Shown piece by piece: positions 58,660 to 64,000 of a stretch of DNA of 64,000 nucleotides. Each line of letters begins with the position of its first letter. Position 1 is the stretch's first letter. Origin of the DNA: Rhyacichthys aspro (lineage: Eukaryota > Chordata > Actinopteri > Gobiiformes > Rhyacichthyidae); assembly GCA_036850595.1 (NCBI GenBank), contig CM072160.1, forward strand, positions 2,093,981-2,157,980, in the 5' to 3' direction. The translations under genes were made by a program, and so were the position numbers. The notes beneath the pieces are model-generated. The model saw only the letters and a list, made by a program, of their open reading frames with translations, ran no database searches and was not told the origin of the DNA.

Positions 58660-58990
58660 AATCATTGATCCGAAAAACCAGGACTGAGAAAAGAAGGATC
58701 TAATTTTCTCTCTTCACTGTCGAGCCAATGCAAATGAGGGTTACATATGCTGAAAGTGAACATATTTGCGATTCTTTTCCTGATCTTCAGCGAGAGGCGA
58801 CTGGACAAGAGGCGTATGTTTGTGCTGTAATTCATCCTGAGGTCAAATTCTCCTGGATCACTTCTCGGCAGCGGTGCCAAGCCCTGGAGGAAAAACAGAG
58901 GAGGAGGAAGAGGAGGAGGAGAGGCCTGGCACCGAGGAGGCATACGTTAGAGCCACACATTTGGAGATATACTGAGACCAGGAACGTGTA
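58660..58990. promoter_or_regulatory. Candidate conserved non-coding element
   Basis: Repeat-free block with AATGCAAATGAGGGTTACAT (octamer ATGCAAAT), GAACATATTTGCGATTCTTT, GTCAAATTCTCCTGGATCAC and CGGTGCCAAGCCCTGG, ending in a (GAGGAG)n tract at about 58895-58922. Opposing frames on both strands are unsupported. Confidence 0.4.
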
Positions 58991-59256
58991 AACGCCTCTG
59001 TTTGGGAGAAAAAAACTAGGCTACGTGTCATAGGCTTGGAAACAGGACAAAAACATCCAGAAGAAAAGGAAAAAAAAAGCCTAAATTCAGTCACATTCGC
59101 CCACTTTGACAAAGAAAAATGTCAATTTCAAGACAATGCATAAAAGTTTAAGAGTATAGTCAGTTTTACAGCATTATGGCTTTAAATCACCAATGGGAAA
59201 CTGGTATAATCATGCATCATGTTCTTAGAACCAAGAGAAAGCTTTTTGTATTTTTT

Positions 59257-59524
59257 AAGGGTCAAAACTCAAACTACAGCAGCTTTAGAGGGTAAAAACT
59301 TAAATTACAGCAACAATAAAGGGTCAAAACTCAAACTACAGCAGCTTTAGAGGGTCAAAACTCAAACTATAGCAGCTTTAAAGGGTAAAAACTTAAATTA
59401 CAGCAACAATAAAGGGTCAAAACTCAAACTACAGCAACAATAAAGGGTCAAAACTCAAACTACAGCAGGTTAAGAGGGTCAAAACTCAAACTACAGCAAC
59501 AATAAAGGGTCAAACTCAAACTAC
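59257..59524 (+). repeat. 31-bp minisatellite array, mixed subtypes
   Basis: About nine units mixing GCAGCTTTAGAGGGTC and GCAACAATAAAGGGTC types, so it links the array at 56.2 kb with those at 57.8 and 60.5 kb. Confidence 0.93.
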
Positions 59525-59999
59525 TACTTGTACACCCACTAAGGGACTAACAAAGACAAATGTTGCAGCTAAACTCACACAAAACTCTTACCTTTCCACA
59601 AATATCCTATTGTTATCCTGGTTTGAATGTAAATTTGTTCTGAAACCAGACTTAATTTGACCTTAAAGCTTAACAATTGTATGTTACTGAGTATTTATTC
59701 GTATTCTGTTTTCTCTTCCACTGGGCAAACATTTGGACATTTCATTTTATTTATTTCTGACTCTGTATAAACCAGAATAAAACAATTTAAGGTGGCACTT
59801 TGAGAACAAATCTTTGTGCAGTGATAGTGCAACAGAGCTCATCCTGGAGGCAAAATGGCAGAAGCACAAAAAGTGGGCTGAACAATTATGTTTACAGCGT
59901 CTTGACCTCACTTAGTTTCACACTCGGCTGGTTCAGGACAGTGTTATGTGGCCGTTTCTAATTGGATGTAAATGTTAATGCCATGAATCTCTCTCATTA

Positions 60000-60450
60000 T
60001 GCGTCCAAATCCGTCCTCTCGGTCTGACGTGGCGCGCCCCGACGCCTGGGCCCGTCACTCCGACGCGTCCTCATCGCTCTGACACTAGGAGAGACCATTA
60101 GCACTAATTTGAGAAAATGTCCTACCAGTTAGACCTGGAGCGCTGCAGAAGTCGAGGGAAGAGAGATGAGAGTAAACATAGCTCCACTCGCCCCGGAGCA
60201 TCTGCAAGAGCTAATTACAGATTTTGTGTGTTTATAATTACGAGGCTGAGCTTAAAAAACGTTGGCTTATACCAGAGGCTGGATTGATTCCGTGTGTGGC
60301 CATCCGTAAGTTTTAGCGGATCGGGTCTTTTTAGACGGCAACCTTAAGTGCTCACTCACTGCTCTGTACTTGTTACTAAATTAGAGGGAGTTTAGGGTGT
60401 CAGCTAATTGGTTTGAAGAGCTGGCGTGTCCCGAAGCTATCGTGTTTGAG
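60000..60450. promoter_or_regulatory. Candidate conserved non-coding element
   Basis: Repeat-free sequence with GCAAGAGCTAATTACAGATT, TTTATAATTACGAGGCTGAG, GGCTGGATTGATTCCGTGTG and TCAGCTAATTGG. Several homeodomain cores, no open frame. Bounded on the right by the duplicated array. Confidence 0.38.
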
Positions 60451-61553
60451 TTTTATTCCTATTTTTCATTAAATAGCATTGACTACAACAGCCTCAGAGG
60501 GTCAAAACTCAAACTACAGCAACAATAGAGGGTCAAAAGATGGTCAAAACTCAAACTACAGCAACAATAAAGGGTCAAAACTCATACTACAGCAACAATA
60601 AAGGGTCAAAACTCATACTACAGCAACAATAAAGGGTCAAAACTCAAACTACAGCAACAATAGAGGGTCAAAACTGAAACTATAGCCACAATAAAGTGTC
60701 AAAACTCAAACTACAGCAACAATAGAGGGTCAAAACTCAAACTACAGCAACAGTAGAGGGTCAAAACTCAAACTAAACAACAATAAAGGGTCAAAACTCA
60801 AACTACAGCAACAATAAAGGGTCAAAACTCAAACTAAACAACAATAAAGGGTCAAAACTGAAAGTATAGCAACAATAAAGGGTCAAAACTCAAACTACAG
60901 CAACAATAAAGGGTCAAAACTCAAACTACAGCAACAATAAAGGGTCAAAACTCAAACTACAACAACAATAAAGGGTCAAAACTCAAACTACAGCAACAAT
61001 AGAGGGTCAAAACTCAAACTACAGCAACAATAAAGGGTCAAAACTCAAACTACAGCAACAATAAAGGGTCAAAACTCAAACTAAACAACAATAGAGGGTC
61101 AAAACTCAAACTACAGCAACAATAAAGGGTCAAAACTCAAACTACAGCAACAATAAAGGGTCAAAACTCAAACTACAGCAACAATAAAGGGTCAAAACTC
61201 AAACTACAGCAACAATAGAGGATCAAAACTCAACGTATAGCAACAATAAAGGGTCAAAACTCAAACTACAGCAACAATAAAAGGTCAAAACTCAAACTAC
61301 AGCAACAATAAAAGGTCAAAACTCAAACTACAGCAACAATAAAGGGTCAAAACACAAACTACAGCAACAACAGAGGGTCAAAACTCAAACTACAGCAACA
61401 ATAGAGGTGATGCATTTGTAATGCATTTAACCTAAATTTGGGGTCTCCCACATAAAAATCCTGAGCTTTGAGTGCTCTCCAATGCACAAACCTGCCTCCC
61501 TCGTCTGAAAGAAGGTGGAACATGTGTTATTACGGATGTGGAATTATTGTCAA
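60451..61553 (+). repeat. Duplicated segment 2: 31-bp array with unique flanks
   Basis: Flanks as in 57717-58652. The array (60487-61407) has about 30 units, mostly AATAAAGGGTC, including a shortened type lacking part of ACAGC (reading ACTAAACAACAAT). The right flank at 61423-61553 is about 80 percent identical by eye to 58521-58652. Confidence 0.92.
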
Positions 61554-61960
61554 TTATTTCCAATGTGTTTTTCGAGGCTGGCAGGAGATGGGCCCAAGGT
61601 GCAGGAGTATTTCTGTTTAAAGCTCGGAGGATATGAGCTGTGGAGAAGGGAGGAGTATCATTCTCCCAAGTATTTGAGAGAGGAAATGTTATGGCTGCCG
61701 GGTCGAAAAGGTCTCGCCTCAGCATGTGGCACTAATAAGAGGCCGAGCGCTGGCTTTTTCTGAAGAGTCAAACATGGGAAACCAGCGGGAATAGGGTTCA
61801 ACTCCTCGGCTAATGATGCATTCAGGGATCGTGTGCACCGGTACGACCCAAACATACACAGAGCTACATTTTATCACGCATAAATACATCCTATATGAAG
61901 GCCAACATGTACACAGTGACATCAATACACGCTGCACTTTAATTCAATTACACACAGACT
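61554..61960. other. Repeat-free patch, possibly conserved
   Basis: GAGGAGTATCATTCTCCCAA, AGCGGGAATAGGGTTCAACT and TAATGATGCATTCAGGGATC. Short frames on both strands without similarity. Confidence 0.35.
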
Positions 61961-63074
61961 TATGGTTCAGTCTCTAAAGAAATGTTACTGGTGAATGCAA
62001 CGGAATACAGTTTTAAACCTCGTTTTTGAGCCTTTTTTATTGAAAATCAATGTATGTCAATGTGGCATAAATAACTGGTTTATAAATAACTGAAGTATAA
62101 CATTTTAAATTGTAATCTAACAAACACAGAGGCATATATTTGGTGAATGAGGAAGAATATATTCATCATTTCTATACAAAAACTATTATGCTATTATTAG
62201 TGGGTCCAGTGATAGTAACAGAGACATAGAAGGGATTTTATTTTGAAGTATGATTTTTATTCTGTTGTACATCCAACCACAGACATAATCACCGCCAGTT
62301 TCTCAGCAGCAGATATTGTGGAAATATTGTTTATGGATCACATTTAAAGGAATATTAAAGAGGTTTAACATAAATAACATAAACATTTACAGCAGCTGAA
62401 ATGGGGCAGATATAAAGGTGGTTCAGATAAATTTCATTTTGTGTTATTTTTGTCAGTTTTTATCAGATCCCTCAGCTGGACACAAACCTCCTGTAACTCT
62501 CCTGTGCCACCACACGACACAAGAAGGTTTGGACACTTAAATTAAATATTCATTCATTCATTTGTGCGGCAGAACATACTTCAGTCTCAGTGTCAAACCA
62601 GGATCATTCCTCGGTAGTTAATAAAAATAATGGACTATGACGACTATTACGATATGGAGATACAACCTTTCTTTAGTGAATATTTGCACAGTGATTGAGT
62701 GCTGTGTCTGAGGGACTGACAGAGCTGAGCAGATATTTTTTGCCTATGTAAAGACGGCTTTAGACAATTGCATAGTTTGCATTCGCTGACGTCACTCACC
62801 TTTTAGACTAAAATAAAACGTTAACAATAAAATCAGCCTCTTCTTCTCATGCCCCGGTGAAAAACAGAGGCTTGAAACACTTTATGCCCTTAGTATGTGC
62901 TTCTTTCAGAGCGTCTCAGATCGTTTTCATTACAGTCTACAGAATAATTCCTTTAAAAAGAAGAGCTAACAGAATTTAAATGTATTTATTTATTTTTTTC
63001 CCCATGTGCCTGAATCCTTGAAGAGCATCTGACATGACACTTTTTAGACCCAATGATCAACTCTCATTTTTGAT

Positions 63075-63498
63075 CTGTTTAAACCCAACTAAAACCTGTC
63101 CAAATACATCTAAAACTTGTTCAAATCAAACTAAAATCTGTTCAAATTCATCTAAAACCTGTTCAAGTCAAACTAAAACCTGTTCAAGTCTTAATAACAC
63201 GTTCAATATTACTAAAGTCTGTTTAGATCCATCTAAAACCTGTTCAAATCAAACTAAAACCTGCTCAAGTCGAAAGAAAATCTGTTCAAATCTGACTAAC
63301 ACGTGTTCAAATCTCATTAAAACCTGTTCAAATCCAGCTAAAACCACTTTAAATCCAACCAAAACCTGTTTAAATCCAATTAAAGCCTGTTTAAATCCAA
63401 TTAAAATCTGTTTAAATCCATCTAAAACCTATTAAAATCCATCTAAAACCTGTTTAAATCCATCTAAAACCTATTAAAATCCATCTAAAACATGTTTT
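63075..63498 (+). repeat. 21-bp minisatellite, about 20 diverged units
   Basis: Units like CAACTAAAACCTGTTCAAAT; near the right end they become nearly identical (ATCCATCTAAAACCTATTAA). A 133-codon plus frame (63034-63435) with a seven-residue period is an artefact. Confidence 0.92.
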
Positions 63499-63517
63499 GG
63501 GGAATAATAATAAAATC

Positions 63518-63567
63518 AGAAGAGACTCAAATGTGGCTCTTTTTGCATAAAGTTTGGACAGCCCTGG
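63518..63567 (+). mobile_element. hAT-like terminal sequence beside the 21-bp array
   Basis: GAGACTCAAATGTGGCTCTT followed by TTGCATAAAGTTTGGACAGC and CCTG is the complement of the common hAT end CAGGGCTGTCCAAACTTTATGCAAA. The matching left end was not located, so the 21-bp array is probably, not certainly, internal to this element. Confidence 0.6.
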
Positions 63568-63618
63568 TGAAAGTGCTTTTAATTATGTCGTAAAAAACCT
63601 GTATATAACTGTACTCAC

Positions 63619-63716
63619 CGGCCAAAAGGTACTGATAGTACTGCACCAGGTCTGAGGACAACACCAGGGGATGGTTGGCGTTGAAGGGCGGCTGCAGCTC
63701 GTTCCACTGTGGAGTC
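63619..63716 (-). CDS. bcas3: BCAS3 internal exon (second of five)
   Basis: This 98-bp minus-strand exon has its acceptor AG at 63718-63717 and donor GTGAGT from 63618. The translation is TPQWNELQPPFNANHP, then QYYQYLLA, a segment strongly conserved in vertebrate BCAS3. Its first base completes the arginine split with the preceding exon. Its last base (G) starts an alanine codon completed in the exon at 51275. The 12.3-kb intron after it is filled with minisatellite arrays. The frame continues open for some codons past the donor, but those residues are not BCAS3-like. Confidence 0.94.
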
Positions 63717-63794
63717 CTGCAGTAAAAACCATCAAATGTGTAAATGAACCAATGAAAACGTCCTAATTGAGTGTCTCTGAGAAGCTGCGTGTAC
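63717..63794 (-). other. bcas3: BCAS3 short intron, 78 nt, stop-free and in frame
   Basis: The intron runs from GTACAC to ACTGCAG on the minus strand. It is 78 nt, near the lower size limit for vertebrate introns and a multiple of three. It contains no in-frame stop, so one open frame runs through exon, intron and exon. Retention would insert 26 residues, including RFHWFIYTFDGFYC. The inserted residues do not resemble BCAS3 and interrupt the junction between WTLTR and TPQWNE, so I treat it as an intron. Confidence 0.88.
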
Positions 63795-63960
63795 CTGGTG
63801 AGAGTCCAGCAGGCCCGAGGACACGTGCTCAGCTCCAGAGGCGTGTCGTCGCTGATTTTAGTCGCGGTGCTTATCGGACGTGGCTCCAAAACGTGCTCCA
63901 CCAAGTTCCCGTAACAGCTGATGATGTACAGCGAGTCCACAACTGACTGTCTCGATTGAT
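63795..63960 (-). CDS. bcas3: BCAS3 internal exon (first of five in the window)
   Basis: Reading the minus strand, this 166-bp exon follows an acceptor (pyrimidine tract ending CTTCAG, AG at 63962-63961) and ends at donor GTACAC from 63794. It encodes residues such as SLYIISCYGNLVEHVLEPRP, then KISDDTPLEL and CPRACWTLT. These closely match my memory of vertebrate BCAS3, where the region closes the WD40-like N-terminal half. BCAS3 is a cytoskeleton- and phagophore-associated protein. It is reported to promote Cdc42-dependent cell polarity and endothelial migration, and to act with C16orf70 (PHAF1) on autophagic membranes. The exon begins with two bases of a split codon and ends with AG of a split arginine codon completed by the next exon. 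The donor is a weak match to consensus, with C rather than G at position +5. The ATG at 63940 is internal and not a start. Confidence 0.93.
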
Positions 63961-64000
63961 CTGAAGGGGAAAAACGTGGGGGTTATTTATTGGTTTCATC

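Larger units (their letters stand above)
51276..63618 (-). other. bcas3: BCAS3 intron, 12.3 kb
   Basis: This is the complete intron between the exons ending LLA and beginning MPPGSPGP. It runs from donor GTGAGT at 63618 to acceptor TTCCAG at 51276. It holds one dispersed family A copy, a 45-bp minisatellite element, four 31-bp arrays, a 21-bp array and several non-repetitive patches, described separately. The remaining stretches (51300-52100, 52430-52960, 53600-53940, 54200-54620, 55960-56210, 56660-57120, 59000-59250, 59530-60000, 61960-63030) show nothing I can name. Confidence 0.85.

Noticed and set aside
58662..58991. Opposing 93- and 87-codon frames as a small gene
   Set aside because: Both strands open, proline- and arginine-rich from a GAGGAG tract, no similarity; fits a non-coding conserved block better.
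63527..63940. Single 137-codon minus frame as one exon
   Set aside because: It merges two real BCAS3 exons through the stop-free 78-nt intron and runs past the donor at 63618; the middle and end are not BCAS3-like.

Overview
The window is vertebrate, almost certainly teleost fish, nuclear DNA. It holds very little coding sequence, long introns with GT-AG exons, and many diverged interspersed repeats and minisatellites of the kind common in ray-finned fish. The only gene I recognise is BCAS3 (BCAS3 microtubule-associated cell migration factor, also called Rudhira) on the minus strand. Five consecutive internal exons are present, from 5' to 3' of the transcript: 63795-63960, 63619-63716, 51175-51275, 46549-46745 and 44791-44888. 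Together they give 660 bp and 220 codons, with all splice phases compatible. They encode the stretch from the end of the N-terminal beta-propeller-like half into the conserved BCAS3 domain. The first exons (beyond 64000) and the last, C-terminal exons are not in the window.

Layout: 1-44790 is part of one intron of at least 44.8 kb in which I could find no BCAS3 exon and no other convincing gene. 44889-46548, 46746-51174, 51276-63618 and 63717-63794 are complete introns. The 78-nt intron 63717-63794 is a multiple of three with no in-frame stop. From general knowledge, BCAS3 lies next to TBX2/TBX4 in vertebrates and is regarded as a bystander gene with large introns carrying distal regulatory elements. 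Several GC-balanced, repeat-free patches here (about 930-1210, 20200-20720, 23440-23960, 36010-36300, 50100-50400, 57120-57560, 58660-58990, 60000-60450) look like candidate conserved non-coding elements, but that cannot be tested without an alignment.

The most striking structure is repetitive. (i) A dispersed 450-550 bp family, here called A/B, has ten copies in both orientations. (ii) A 31-bp minisatellite (core AGAGGGTCAAAACTCAAACT) occurs at seven loci. Two of its arrays share duplicated unique flanks, and one patch sits inside a family A copy. (iii) A 21-bp minisatellite (core CTAAAACCTGTTCAAAT) occurs at five loci. One array lies inside a hAT-like element with recognisable terminal sequences, another next to a second hAT-like end, and one has evolved a 63-bp higher-order repeat. 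(iv) A 45-bp minisatellite occurs twice within the same larger element. (v) There is an 18-bp minisatellite, two small hAT-like MITEs (4073-4471 and 12910-13162), tRNA-like SINE relics, LINE 3' ends and microsatellites. Open frames up to 205 codons over the 18-, 21- and 45-bp arrays are consequences of unit lengths divisible by three, not genes.
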